This document shows positions 1 to 12,539 of a stretch of DNA of 64,000 nt, piece by piece. A program made the translations under genes and the position numbers. Under the pieces are notes generated by a model, which saw only the letters and a program-made list of their open reading frames with translations, was not told where the DNA came from and did no database searches. The DNA is taken from contig NC_134531.1 in the NCBI RefSeq assembly GCF_050624435.1, forward strand, positions 252,292,812 to 252,356,811, given 5' to 3'. The stretch's first letter is position 1. Every line of letters begins with the position of its first letter. Origin of the DNA: Tenrec ecaudatus (Eukaryota; Chordata; Mammalia; Afrosoricida; Tenrecidae).

Positions 1-695
1 GAAATAATCAAGTATTAGACATCAAAGAACAAAAAAATCACTTCATTGTGTGTGAGGGGGAGTGCAGATTGGGAACCGAAGACCCATCTGTAGGCAGCTG
101 GACATCCCCTTACAGAAGGGTCGAGGGGAAGAGAAAAGCCAGTCAGGGTGCATGGTAATAATAATGATACCTACCACTTTCCTCTAGTTCCTAAATGCTT
201 TCCCCCACCCCCACCCCGCCCCACTATCATGATCCCAGGTCTACCTTACAAATCTGGGTAGACCAGAGGATGTACACTGGTACAGATAGGAACTGGAAAC
301 ACAGGGAATCCAGGAGAGATGATCCCTTCAGGACCAGTGCTGAGAGTGGTGATACTGGGAAGGTGGAGGGAGGATGGACAGGAAACGGGGAACCGAATAC
401 AGGGATCTATATATAACCCCCTCCCTGGGGCACAGTCAACTGAAAATTGGGTGAAGGGAGATGTTGGACAGTGTAACATGTGACAAAGTGATAATAATTT
501 GTAAATTAGCAAGGGTTCATGAGGGAGGGGGTGGTGGGGAGGGAGGGGAAAATGAGGAGCTGATACCAAGGGCTCAAGCAAAAAGCAAATGTTTTAAGAA
601 TGATGATGGCAACAAATGTACAAATGTGCTTGACACAATGTATGTATGTATGGATTGTGATAAAAGTTGTACACTTCCTCACTAAAATGATTTTT
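1..695 (+). repeat. L1 LINE 3' UTR, left edge cut by window
   Basis: This is the 3' part of the most abundant repeat here, alignable by eye to 8510-9180 and 21840-22490. It ends in an A-rich stretch after a degraded form of the family's terminal sequence (gattgtgata..gttgta). The poly(A) side lies to the right. Short ORFs in it are chance. Confidence 0.85.
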
Positions 696-984
696 TTTAA
701 AGGAAAAAAATGCGAGCATACACATATTCACACAGTCATACACTTACTATTGAGAGAGAGTTGCATTGGCAAATTCTTTCATTCCCTGCAGTCAACATCC
801 ATAACAATACTTTATTTTTATGCAACAAAATTTGAATAATCTAATTGGATAATTTAGCTTGAAACATGAAAGTCAGTTCAGTGAAAGTATATATGCACAT
901 ATCAAACTATTACAATATATGTATATGTACAATATGTATATTTTTATTCAGGAAAGGACTAACCTATGGTCTGGGCGTGTTTTT

Positions 985-1075
985 TGTTTGTTTTTAATCA
1001 TAAAAAATTATTTTATTGGGGGGCTCTTACATATAACATTAAAAAACATTTTATTAGGGGCTGGCCTGGGTGTTT
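985..1075 (-). repeat. Short L1 3'-end fragments, antisense
   Basis: Two adjacent pieces read attattttattggggggctc and acattttattaggggc, the reverse complement of the family's 3' terminus. Both are heavily truncated. The DNA on either side (696-984 and 1076-1427) shows nothing recognisable. Confidence 0.55.
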
Positions 1076-1427
1076 TAATTAAAGAAATTAAGGCTCACTA
1101 TTGAATTTCTTCATTCTTGTTTATTTGTAGTTTTCCTCTGTGGCCCAGTGCACATGATCAGACCACTTGAGTTTAGCTGAGAACATTCTATTTCTGACAG
1201 CATTTCGGCAGGTGCCACATCAAAGGTATACAGTTTATTTTCCAGTCCTACTGACAGCTCCACACCGTGAGCACCTGCCCCAGTAACCCCAGCAACTTCC
1301 ACCCAGAACGATCTCACCTCACTTTGAACCCTGGCATCTTTGGTATCTGTCATTCTCATCTGTCGCTCACCTAGTTACAGGTTCAATTTCCCTCACGCCT
1401 GCTATTAATAATGCCTGTCGTTCACAG

Positions 1428-1630
1428 GGGCTTTTACTGTGTGCGAGCCACTGCTCCTAAGGACAGGAACTAGCTTATCTAATACTTAAAGCAATCTTAG
1501 GTGGGAGGGACTGTGAAGGCAACAGTCTTGCAAGCATGGAGCCAAAGTAATTTGGTTCTGTGGTTGCTTTCAGAATCAGAACATTGAAAGTGCCGCAGGA
1601 CTTGAGCCTGCATCTCTCAGTACTTAGCCA
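1428..1630 (+). repeat. MIR SINE
   Basis: The sequence resembles the MIR core (ttactgtgtgcgagccactg, then a cttatctaatacttaaagca-type segment) and ends near aggacttgagcctgcatctc, the MIR 3' region. It is diverged. Confidence 0.5.
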
Positions 1631-2192
1631 TGTTATGCATGCAATCCTTCAGTAAATGATCTGGAAATGTCTTATGGTCGTTCTCTGTGAAAAAGAAATT
1701 GTTCTGTTATTATGGAAAAAAGTAAAGGCTAGGGAATTGATATTCGATTGATATTGTTTTGTGGTTTTTCCTTTTACTTTTTTTCAATTCCACAGTACAT
1801 TTAAGATTAGATTAAGTAGGTTTTTATTGAATTGAGGATCAAGGAATATTGATGATATTGAGACTTCTGGCACTGATTTTTTTGTTGTAGTGTAAATTTG
1901 TGGTCTGGTGACACAGCTAGATACACATGCATAGTAACTCCCTATTATGCAACAAACCACTTCCTGCATATGTTTATTAATTTTCTGCAGTGTTTCAGCT
2001 GAACTCTCCTTTATTTTTAAAGTTATATAATTGCAACTTCCTCACTAGGAGAAGCATGAAAATCATAATGTTGAAGAACATGGACTTGGTAGCCAGACTG
2101 TGAGGTTAAAATTCTGTGTGATCTTCAACAAGGTATTCAATCTCGCAAGCTCTTCACTTGCCCCTCCCTAACAGCATGGATTTAAATGCCGT
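1631..2192. other. Intergenic, nothing recognised
   Basis: AT-rich sequence without a convincing gene, RNA or repeat. The only ORFs are under 65 codons and lack similarity to anything I know. Confidence 0.5.
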
Positions 2193-2915
2193 TGGTTGTT
2201 CTTGTTAGGTGCCATTGAGTTACTTCCAACTCATAGGTACCCTCTATGGAACAGACCTGAACACTGCCTGGTCGTGGGCCATCCTCACAAGTGTTATATT
2301 TGAGCCCCTTGTGGCAGGCCCCATGTCAAGCTTTTTAATCAAAAGTCTTCCTTTTTTCCACTGGCCTTCGACTTTATCCACCATGATGTCCTTCTCCAGG
2401 GACTGATCTCTCTTGACATCATGCCCTAAGTATGTGAGACAAAGTCTCACCCTCCTTACTTCTAGGGAGCATCTCACTGTACTTCTTTCAAGAAAGATGT
2501 TTGTTCTTCTGATACCCCCTGGAACATTCAATGTTCTTCACCGGGGCCATAATTCAAATACATTGATTCTTCTTTTGTCTTCCTTATACTCAGTGTTCAA
2601 CTTTCATGTCCATTACGAGGCAATGGAAAATATCATGGCTTAGGTCAGGTGCACCTCAGTCCTCAAAGTGATATCAAATGTAATGAGCTATTTGGTTTCT
2701 TGACTGGCTGCTTCCATGAGCACTGACTGTGGATCCAAGCAAGTTGAAGTCTTTGACAACTTCAGTCTTTTCTCCATTTATCATGATTCTACCTATTGGT
2801 TCAGTTGTGCGAGTAGTGGTTTTCTTTACATTGGGTAGTAATCCATTTTGAAGGCTACAATTCTTGTGTCTAGTACAATCACGTCTTAAGTAAAGCTCTG
2901 AAAACATACTAAAGA
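2193..2915 (-). repeat. RTE-type LINE, 3' part of reverse transcriptase ORF and tail
   Basis: On the minus strand, 2674-2907 translates to a segment like the RTE/Bov-B region 'NGEKTEVVKDFNLLGSTVSA', and 2244-2531 to the C-terminal region with 'LTYLGHDVKRDQSLEKDIM'. The element ends near 2193 with a tail (ctcatag..gccattgag on the plus strand) shared with AfroSINEs. Frames are broken, so this is a dead copy. Confidence 0.8.
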
Positions 2916-3071
2916 CTTTAGAAGAGTATACTTTTACAACCTGTAATAACAGCCTTCTGTAACTGGAAGCTTCAACTCAGTTCAGTGGAGACTCTATTCT
3001 TGTAGGAACATCTGAACTTAAATTTGAAATCCATCTGCATGCAACTTACACTTCAGTTGCTACCTCGATAC

Positions 3072-3212
3072 TGGCAGGTTCTAGTTCCCTCAGAGGCAAC
3101 TCAGGGGAAAAGTCCAACTTCTGAAAAATCAGTCATTGAAAACCCCGTGGGACGCAGTTTTATTCTGACATGAACATGAGTTTGATTCAACCGGACAGCA
3201 CCTGGCTTGTTA
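3072..3212 (+). repeat. AfroSINE, degraded
   Basis: Recognised from the order cctcagaggcaactc, then aaaatcagtcattgaaaacc, then a gagtttgattcaaccggaca-type end, as in the AfroSINE variant with a 'gccattgaaaaccct' middle. Confidence 0.6.
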
Positions 3213-3215
3213 CTG

Positions 3216-4665
3216 GTAAAATATTTTCACCTAACAGGTGAAAATGCTGTTTATGTGCAAACATCTCCAGTGATGGGAGCTTCCTACCTCTCAGGAAGCT
3301 TTATTCCATGATCCAACAGTTTGACTTTGAATAAATATATATTGTATTGACAACAAGAGCTATATTGTAGCTCTTCTGTCCACTGGGTTTGGTGGTGGAA
3401 CAATGGAGCAGTGATGTTGCTCTCGCATTGGACAGAAACAACCCAGGAGTTTTAAAATGTTGGATCTCAATTTTACTTTTAGAAAATATCATTTGAATTA
3501 TTTGTCAAAATCAAAAATGAAGAAAATAGAGTGTGTAATATCCTTAGAAGGCTTTATCAGCTTCTCCACCCCTCAGATTTTCCATCTGTAAAATGGGGGT
3601 AATTAAAGCAGTCAGTATCTGCGTTCCAAATGTCCAACTTAGGGACTACTTGCACTGTCCTTTTATGTTACATACATTTTCCCTCACTTTGAAAAGTTTG
3701 CATAAGAACTCTATCAGTGCTTTCATGAGGATAAATTGAGTTTCCTCTTAAGAAACTCTTCATCTCAATCGCCTTCACTGGTTACACAGCCGGCTTTTAA
3801 ATACCTTCTTGTAAGGCTCAATAAGAACCATACCCCCTGTTCCAAACCACCTACACATTTGGCATAAAGGCACGCTTAGGAAGAGCCCTCGTTTGTAACT
3901 CAGGAACTGCCTGCCAGTGAATAATGAACATGCAACCTATATTACCAGGATCTTTCTAAGAACTATCATTTTTGAGACCAACCTTTTGTAGGCTCCCCCC
4001 GCCCCCACCCAAAGTTTCATGACTCTTTGATTGTTGCTTGTCGCACATTATTCCCAGCTCTGCTTTTCTCTCCCCAGTGAAGATTTTTTCTGAGGTTTCA
4101 GATCTCAAATTTAGATTTCTGGTACACCGGGCATGGGCCTACTATACCGACATCCTCTTTAAGATAACCCATTGAGTCCCATGCAATTCCTTTCTGCCAC
4201 AGTTCCTAAAAGCCTTCTGGGACAGGGAGTTTACACAGTCCCAAACTTCTTGGATGCTTTGGGAGTAGTTGGAGTGAGTTTCCCTTGAGAGAATGGTAGC
4301 GGTTCATCACTACTGCATGACCCTCTGTAATTTTGTCTATGGCTACCTGCCCCATGCCTGCAGATTCTTGGTTGCCAGCTTTCTCCTAAGGACTTTGTGG
4401 CCTCAGAAGGAGACATTTGTTACAGAGATTTCTACATTGGAGGTTATTTCTTATTTCATGTTAATTTAGCTTAGCAACTAAAACTACTGAATCAAAACTT
4501 TTAAAAGAAAAGGTTGGATGGTTAATGTGCATAGACGACTGCAACCCACATTAAGCTAACTTCTCAATCTAACAAATTCCTATCCATTGCATTCTTATTA
4601 ATATGTTATGCATAGAAATGCAGCCTTTTACTTCGATGGAGGTTTTCATTGTTAATAATGTCTCA
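3216..4665. other. Intergenic, nothing recognised
   Basis: No ORF above 65 codons and no repeat I can name. A C-rich run lies at 3995-4011. Ancient repeats too diverged to see by eye are likely. Confidence 0.5.
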
Positions 4666-4668
4666 GAA

Positions 4669-5125
4669 CCACTGACATAGTGGCTAAGCACCCAACTGGT
4701 AACCAAAACACGGCCAGTTTGAACGCACCATCCACTTTTCAGGAGAAAGGCGTGGCAGTCTATTTGCTGAGAGATTTATAGTCTTGGAAATCCCATAAAG
4801 CAGGACTGTACCTCTTCACATGGGTGGAAAGCCCCTGTCTTTCTCCCCCTGCATGGCTAGTGGTTTTGAACTGCTGACCTTGCATACAGTTAACATCTGA
4901 GGTCCTTGCTTCATAGATGAAAATAATAAAACAATATTGGTTCGCAGGCACCAAGATGGTGCTTTTGAGACATTTAGACTCTGGACTAACAATGGGAACC
5001 ATCCACACCGACATCCAACAATTGGGTGCCTCAATTTGAAGCAGGGCTGCTAACTGGAAGGGTGGAGTTTTGAACCCACCTCCTGACTCTGCGGGACACA
5101 GGTACCTGGTGATCTGACAAGGGAG
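4669..5125. repeat. AfroSINE cluster, mixed orientation
   Basis: A sense copy runs about 4669-4812 (gtggctaagcacccaactgg .. ggcgtggcagtctatttgct). An antisense fragment at 4827-4910 includes tggttttgaactgctgacct. Another sense fragment follows at about 5035-5100 (gggctgctaactggaaggg). A 152-codon minus-strand ORF over this cluster is fortuitous. Confidence 0.7.
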
Positions 5126-6719
5126 ATGCCAGTCTAGAAAGTCTTGTTGATGCAGTGCGACTCTGTCACGCGACCTTGCCACGTGCTGTAACCAGCAACA
5201 AACCAGAGATACCAACAATGGCCTTTCTGGGTTGTTTGAAGGATTGGTATCTATGTTCTTGGAAAGTACTGGGAGAAATGTGTGTACCCCACCTCTTCAC
5301 TCCCCACTAAGTGTGCAGCAAAGGTTGTTGCTGCTCTTACTTCCTACCAAAATCTACATGAGAAGACATTAAGATCTCTCACATTCAGCTCTATCAAAGG
5401 TCACCCATGCTGCCTCAGGAAAGAAGAAAACACTGATGTCCCTTGTATATTACTTCTCTTAGGATGTGTATTGTCCTCTACCTCCCTCAGCTCACTGTTT
5501 CTGTCATTCTGCAACGCTCTGGGTAGCCATGTGACTCCTGCCTCTGACATGCTATTACATCGCACCTGTTTTAGAGGAAGTGCTAAAGGTGTTAGACAAT
5601 TTAAAGTGAAATAGGCATTTAGAAAGGGAAAGAATTTCAAAAGCACAAAAACATTGATCAATTCTGTCTTAACTGGCCTTACTTGGTTCAAAGAAGTACG
5701 TATAGGTGGGCACTAGAGAGCTACAGTCTCCGACCCCACAGGTGCGGTTCGATGCTGTCTTACAGGGTTCCTGGGAGCTCACATCCACTCCGTGGCCGTG
5801 AGTTTGCAGTTTTATTCGATTGGTTCCTGTGGTTTGAAGTGCAATGTGCTTCTTCGCTTCTTCATAGCTGTGCTTTCAGTTGCCACCTGTATTCTGGGAT
5901 GGAAAGAACTTCCTTTGCACAAAGCTGCAGGGCGACTCTGGGAGTAGGGAGGTTTGGCACCTTGCGTGTGAAGGCTGTCTTCAGTTTAGTAAAGAAATCA
6001 GTCACCAAGTCACCCTCTGCTCCCCCACGATGGCCACCGCCTCTCGCTTTCATGAGAAATGATAAGACAAATGAGTCAGCCCTGGGACCCTTCAAGGATG
6101 GCACGCGATGCTCTTTCTAACCTCAACTTCACTTTGAAAGCAACGAGCCTGTAAAAAAAAAAGCCAGCCTTCAGAAACACGTCTTCCAGAATAGGAGCAT
6201 ATATCTGGTTGCCTTCTTTTATTTCCTATATGGCTTCTATTAGGCTTCACTGCAAGGTTTTTTGTTTGTTTGTTTTGCTGTAATCAAGCAGTGGTACAAC
6301 TAGTATGGTAGGCTGCGCCCTTCCCCTTCCAGGTAAGACAGCATAAGCCTGTTGGAAGACAGGCTATTTTTGAAGAGCAGAACGAGGCTGGGCGTGCGCC
6401 TTCTAGTTCCCAGACCTTCTCATCCCCGAGGACAATATCAAAACGATCTTTTTGCTTCTTCCTTTTCTTGCTCTGTTTCCATGACTATTTCTATACTCAG
6501 GTCTAGGTTTTTGGCTCCGCTGTGCTTGTTCCTGACTCCTGAGGGAAAGACAAAATGTGTGACCGAGGACTACTAAATGAAACGCGAACCTGTTTGTTTT
6601 GACCCCACTCTGTGAATAATCGCTTGTGACACTTGATGTGATCCATGACAGGGTATTTGATATTATCAAAGGTGATACTTTATGTGACAGGAAGGGTGGA
6701 AAGGATCTTGATGTCTCTG
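5126..6719. other. Intergenic, nothing recognised
   Basis: It contains a 145-codon plus-strand ORF at 5683-6120 and overlapping ORFs in other frames, all without recognisable domains, so I do not call a gene. Locally it is less AT-rich than its surroundings (5700-6100). Confidence 0.45.
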
Positions 6720-6722
6720 AAA

Positions 6723-6832
6723 TTGTATTAATGTTCTTGTACGGGTGGTGCAAACGGTTAACACCCTCAACAGGTAAAGTCAAGTTTGGAGCAGTAAGTT
6801 CACCCACAGGGAGGTACCTCCAAGGGATGTCC
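6723..6832 (+). repeat. AfroSINE fragment
   Basis: It starts with cgggtggtgcaaacggttaa, the tRNA-like head of the 'ggtggtgcaaa' AfroSINE variant, and breaks off after cacccacagggaggtacctc. Confidence 0.65.
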
Positions 6833-7775
6833 CGCGATCTGATTTCCCCCGACTCCAGCTAAGGGACTCCCTGCGGGAGAACAGCTCTCTTCCCACACAC
6901 CGGAGGAGTCACCTTGGCAGCAGTTAGAGTACGTGTATGTTTCTCTTCTATGTATCTCTAGAAAGAAAGCAAAGCCTGACCTTTTGAAATTATTTACTTG
7001 CTAACCTTCCTCTTCCATGAACGTTCTTTCGCGTGTGCTTGAATCTAGAGTATTAATGCCAATCTGGGTAAAGTGAAACTCTGCAGACAGGACCCTGGGG
7101 CAGTAAGAGGGTGAATACACATCACAGAACAGAGAACTTTGAAGTTAGGGAAGCTGGCATAGTTCAGTGCACAGAACAGAAAATGCTCATTTTTTAGCCA
7201 TAACGTATATATATTTTTTAAAGACAGGGTTCTGACATGTGAACAAGTCGGACTTCAATCTTAGTATTTATTTTCTACTACTTATACACGTTATTAATAA
7301 TCACTCAAATCAAAGAATTTGGCAAGTGTGAAGATCGTGCTTATATATTTGAATAAATCAATATTCACAGCATAAAAGCTGCATGATTATAACAACAGCT
7401 AAACTAGGCCAGACCTATGCTCCACCCACCATAATCCACCCAATTACTTAGACATGAGAGGGATGTGTGTGGTGGCCTGGCTGCTGCCCTGTACACAACT
7501 TCTAAGCTGGATAAATGGCATACAGACAGCGGCCTGTGTACTGCCTGCCGAAGTCTTATACTTGATAATACGGATATGTGGTGAATAAGTAAATGGATCG
7601 TGAGGTTACCCCATCAATACACTCACTTATTTACACTTCTTTGAACGGAATCTTAGTTCATGTTACCTGCTGTACGAGTTCCTTGTTTTTAAGTCTCTTG
7701 CATGACCTCAAATAATTACCTATTTTAAGCATCAAGGAAGTTCTTTGACAACATTGGTGTCCCAGGATTCAAGTT

Positions 7776-9199
7776 GAAAAATTAATCTTCATAGTGGGGC
7801 AGGAGGAAAGTCAAGGGAAATAGAGGAAAGAGCTAGGAGGCAAAGGGCATTTATAGAGGTCTAGACAAAGACATGTACATGCAAATATATATATGAGGAT
7901 GGGGAAATAGATCTATGTGTCTATATTTATAGGTTTAGTATTGAGGTGGCGGAAGGACCTTGGGCCTCTACTCAAGCACTCCCTCAATGCATGAATACTT
8001 TCTTCTATTAAATTGGCATTCTATGATGCTCACCCTCCTGACACAACTGCTCAAGCCAAAGCCGGTGAACAAGTAAATGTGGTGAAGAAAGCTGATGGTG
8101 CCCGGCTAGAAAAAGAGATAGTGTCTGGGGTCTTAAAGGCTTGAATATAAACAAGTGGCCATCTAGCTCAGAAGCAACAAAGCCCACATGGAAGAACTCA
8201 TCAGCCTGTGTGATCACGTGGTCCCAAAGGTATCAGTTATTAGGCATCAAAGAACAAAAAAATCATATCATTGGGTGTACACCTTCATGATACGATTGCT
8301 GAGGACAAATGGGTGCATAAGCAAATGTGGCGAAGAAAGCTGATGGTGCCTGGCTATCAAAAGAGCTAGTGTCTGGGGTCTTAAAGGCTTGAAGGTGCAC
8401 AAGTGGCCATCTAGCTCAGAAGCAACAAAGCCCACATGGAAGAAGCACACCAGCCTGTGCGATCACGAGGTGTCAAAGGGATCAGGTAAAAGGCATCATC
8501 AAAAAAAAAATCCTTACCATAGTGAATGAAGGGGGAAGTGCAGAGTGGAGACCCAAAGCCCATTTGTTGGCCACTGGAAATCCCCTCACAGAGGGGTCTA
8601 GGGGAGGAGATGAGTCAGTCAGGGTGTGACATAGCACCGATGAAGAATACAGCTTTCCTTCAGTTCCTAAATGCTTCCTCCCTCCTTCCCCCCACCCCCA
8701 CTACCATGATCCGAATTCTACCTTGCAGGTCTGAATAGAGCAAAGGTTGTACACTGGTGCAGATAGGAACTGGAGGCACAGGGAATCCAGGGTGGATGAT
8801 ACCTTCAGGACCAGGGGTGTAAGGGGCGATACTGGGAGAGTAGAGGGTGAGTGGGTTAGAAAGGGGGAACCGATTACAAGGATCTACATGTGACCTCCTC
8901 CCTGGGGGACAGACAACAGAAAAGAGGGTGAAGGGAGATGCCGGATAGGGCAAGATATGACAAAATAATAATTTATAAATTATCAAGTGCTCATGAGGGA
9001 GGGGGGAGCGGGGAGGGAGGGGAAAAAAAGAGGACCTGATGCAAAGGGCTTAAGTGGAGAGCAAATGCTTTGAAAATGATTAGGGCAAAGAATGTACAGA
9101 TGTGCTTTATACAATTGATGTACGTATATGCATGGATTGTGATAAGAGTTGTATGAGCCCCTAATAAAACAAATTAAAAAAAAGAAAAATTAATCTTCA
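7776..9199 (+). repeat. L1 3'-UTR insertion with 16-bp target duplication and two internal tandem units
   Basis: The insert 7792-9183 is bounded by identical 16-mers gaaaaattaatcttca at 7776-7791 and 9184-9199. It ends in cccctaataaaac plus an A-rich tail. It contains two adjacent diverged copies of a unit of about 245 bp (about 8028-8275 and 8276-8515). It aligns throughout with 21120-22490. No coding part of L1 is included. Confidence 0.9.
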
Positions 9200-9393
9200 G
9201 ATTAAAGCATGGAACAGGAAAAAATTATTTACTTCTCAATTGATGTGTTTCCTGTCCTCTTTGACCCCGAGTGTCACTTGTCAGTGGAAGAACTCTGGCT
9301 TAGCTTACAATCACCAAAGGCACACGGAGATAAGCTATGTACGTGAGTATTTACACCGCAAATATCCTGCCCTACCTACCTATGGCTACTCCC

Positions 9394-9450
9394 CTGGGTC
9401 ACTGTGAGTTGCAACTGACTCAAAGGCACATCACAACAACAACAACTTCT
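9394..9450 (+). repeat. AfroSINE 3' tail fragment
   Basis: The run gtcactgtgagttgcaactg followed by aaggcacatcacaacaacaa is the usual AfroSINE/RTE 3' terminus. Confidence 0.6.
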
Positions 9451-9973
9451 TAACACCACAGGTGTTACAAAATGAACAGGAACAGATAAGAAAGAGAAGC
9501 ACGATACATAATTAATCCTGGTAGAAGGTTAATTACAGGAGAATGTGCTGATATAATGTGGTCATGATCTAATGCAATAAACTCTAAGAAGACTTTATAG
9601 GCTATATTAATAACACATTGACCGTCCTGGATGGACTGAGAGAAAGGAAGCAGTTTCTCATCATTAGCCAACAAAGCGTTTGTTGGCAGAGTAACACACT
9701 ACCACATTGTTTACACTTTCCAGGAACTAGGCTGTGTAGCCAAAGAACATTATCAACAGTACAAGGACCTCTAGCTACTTCATCCTCACCCCCACCCCAC
9801 TCCAAAGAATTTCACTGGCAAGCTGAGATGGTGTTAGTTATTCACTTTAGTGCTCACTCAGGTCTTGAACAACTAACTGACATGGCTACAGTGTTACAAA
9901 GACTTCATGGGCAGAAAAGTTGATTATTTCAGCCATAAATATGAAGACCACTCGGGGAGGGGGGGCAGGTAAG

Positions 9974-9976
<3 letters not shown>

Positions 9977-10055
<79 letters not shown>
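9977..10055 (+). repeat. (GA)n microsatellite
   Basis: An almost perfect GA dinucleotide tract of about 79 bp. Confidence 0.98.
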
Positions 10056-10061
<6 letters not shown>

Positions 10062-10802
10062 AACCCAAGAGGAAAGGGTTGAAAGCCTGAGTGTGACTTC
10101 TTGAAGTGTTGCATCTGCCTGAGAATGCCACAGATTGGGTCTAATGGGCTAGAGAACTCATCTGCAAAAACACACAAGACGACGGTTGTGTTTGGAAAAA
10201 AAGCAAGGTTTTGATTAATAGCTTGGAAAATACGCTTGCTCCCCATTATTCATAGATTCCTATTTGTGAATCTGCCTACTTGCTAAACTTTAATTTCCAC
10301 CCCCAAACCGACAACCATGGCACTCGCAGAAGTCATTCCTGGCAGTGTGCAGAGTGGAGAAGTTTGACACGCATGTTGTCACCTGACTACCTACCGGGCC
10401 CCATTCTATGCCTTCTTGCTTTAACACTCACATGGCAAAAAGTGTTATTTTCTCTGTTACCGAGTGGTGTGTACCTTTGCATTTGTATGTTTTTTTGGTG
10501 GTGAGTCCATTGCTAAAAATAGCTCACAAACAGAATGCTGGTTGGTGTTCCTCAGCACAGGAAGTTGTCTGCCTTACAGAGAAAATGTCTTTTCAGTAAG
10601 CTTTTTGCTTAGGAATGAGTTATAGTTCTGTGGGTTGTGAGTTTGATAATAAATCATCAGTTATACCAAAGACTGTATTTTTAAAACAAACACACATTAA
10701 AATGTTAATCTCTCGACAAAAATGCTATGAACACAGGCTCTCAGAAACCTAACCCTGTATTTCTCCCAGGTTTACTCATTCGGAGTTCGCAATAACTATT
10801 AC

Positions 10803-10980
10803 AGAACAAAAAACACCAAACCCAATGCACTGCCATCAAATCAGAGCTGACTCAGAGTGACCCCCTGTGGGTTCCAAGGCTGGAACTGCTTACTGGAGTA
10901 GAAAGCCCAGTCTTTCACCCGAGGGGCTGCTGGTGGTTTTGTACTGCCAACCATGTGGATTGCAGCCCAATCCGTAACCA
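10803..10980 (-). repeat. AfroSINE, antisense
   Basis: It reads actgccatcaaatcagagct, gtgggttccaaggctggaac and gctgctggtggttttgtact in order, the reverse complement of the AfroSINE consensus. The flanks 10056-10802 and 10981-11499 show nothing else recognisable. Confidence 0.8.
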
Positions 10981-11499
10981 GGACATCTTCATGGCTACTG
11001 TAACTCAGAAGAAAAGACTGTTGCTTGAATTCCGATGGCTTTGGTTGCCTGGAACCCTGCTGTCTGGGATGAGTGTCTTACTGGTTACATCTGTTAGGGG
11101 GAGGGGCCTGGAAGTGAAGTGCTTTGCCTTTTCTGCTGGCCCAGGCGGTACCTTGAAAGGGAGAAATGCATTTCTTTATTATAAACTGTCAAAGTTTGAC
11201 CCCGGTGGCCTTTAGAAGCAGTGGTAGGCAGTTGTGGGAGGGCTCTAGAGCTGACTTCCAGTTTTAGGTTTAGGAAGGCGGCCAAAGAAATATCAGTTTA
11301 CTTAGAAGAGGAATTGTTTTAGAGTCTCCAGATTGTGTACTCACAATATCCCAAACCAGAAAGTCAACATTTTTTTGACAGTACATTGATAGAGGCATTC
11401 CTGTGTTTGGCTTCTATGTAAGAATACATTTCAGCTGAGTGGGGACATTAAGGGAGTTGTTTCAGGACGTCATTATTTTAATTAGCAACTTGAAAATGT

Positions 11500-12000
11500 T
11501 GCAAAGCAAGGTTGTTACTTCGTGGACTAAAGTGTGCCTGACCCAAGCCGTGGTGTTTTCAGTGGCCTCATATGCATGTGAAAGTTGGACACTGAAAAGA
11601 GAGACTGAAGAAAACTCAGTGCATTTAAATTACATAGAATGTGCCATGGATTGCCAAACACGGAATACGCCCTAGAGTGCCAACAGAACACACCATTTTG
11701 TCTTGGAAGAAGGCCAGCCAGAATGCTCCTTAGACTCAGAGGCCAGGATGGTGAGACTTCCTCTCCTGTACGTTGGGCAGGTTATCAGGAGAGACCGGTC
11801 CCTGGGCAAGGGCACCCTGCTTGGTAGAGGGGCGGTGGAAAAGAGGACCCTCGACCAGATGAATGGACAAAGCGACTGCGACGGTGGGTTCCAAAGGTGA
11901 GGATGGCGCGGTGGTGGGCGGTTCAGTTGCCGTGACGGGTGGCTGTCGGTCAGGACTGACTTCATGGCACCTACCAGCAGCAGCAGCGGGATTGAGATGT
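11500..12000 (+). repeat. RTE-type LINE, 3' end, sense
   Basis: At 11520-11640 the frame gives a segment with 'VVFSVASYACESWTLK', like the conserved RTE/Bov-B C-terminal region. At 11703-11870 another frame gives 'VGQVIRRDRSLGKGTLL'. The tail gactgacttcatggcaccta with CAG repeats follows at about 11955-11990. Frames are broken by indels. Confidence 0.85.
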
Positions 12001-12014
12001 TCTCATAATACTGT

Positions 12015-12500
12015 GTGCTGGTCTCTCGCTGACTTTTCACCCCGGCTCCGCTCTGTGGGGTTGTCAGTTGTCATCAAATCAATGATGAATTCGTGGCATG
12101 TCGGTGCAGGTCTGTGCTCCAGTAGGTTGTCAAGGTTGTGGCCTTTTCGAAGGAGAATGCCTTGCCTCTTGTCCAAGGTGCCTCTGGGTTTCTTTGACCG
12201 GCCAGCCGTTGTCAACTGCTTCATGTACCACATAGGGATTCCCTGTCGAGCTATGTCACGGCAGGAAACAATTGTCTTCTACATGCTGGTAAGAGCTCCC
12301 TCGCTTCTTCCTTTCGGATTCAGATAAAAGCTCCGTTATGACCAATCTCAGGATACTGGACAATCCTTTGGAATTGTATTCCTTTCATCACAGACTTCCT
12401 TGAATTATCTTAATTTAGACAACCCATCTGTTTCCTCTTGGGATCTTGCCTGACATAGACTTTTATATCATGATAGAAAGAGTGAAGTGAGTTGTGTGCA
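12015..12500. other. Unassigned sequence after the RTE tail
   Basis: This moderately GC-rich stretch carries a 154-codon plus-strand ORF beginning inside the RTE tail (11863-12327), with no recognisable domain. It may be an older repeat. Confidence 0.4.
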
Positions 12501-12507
12501 ATCAGAA

Positions 12508-12539
12508 ATATATATATTGTATATATATATATATATATG
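12508..12539. repeat. (TA)n microsatellite
   Basis: A short run of TA dinucleotides with one interruption, followed by gagagag. Confidence 0.85.

Noticed and set aside
4760-5218. 152-codon minus-strand ORF
   Set aside because: It covers a cluster of AfroSINE pieces in mixed orientation.
5683-6120. 145-codon plus-strand ORF and overlapping ORFs in other frames
   Set aside because: No recognisable motif, splice context or conservation evidence; open frames on both strands suggest chance.
8008-8450. Recurring antisense ORF (with 'HVGFVASELDGHL') in each tandem L1 unit, also near 21600-21789 and 44773
   Set aside because: Its recurrence follows from copies of one repeat unit; it has no conserved start or length and lies antisense in a 3' UTR.
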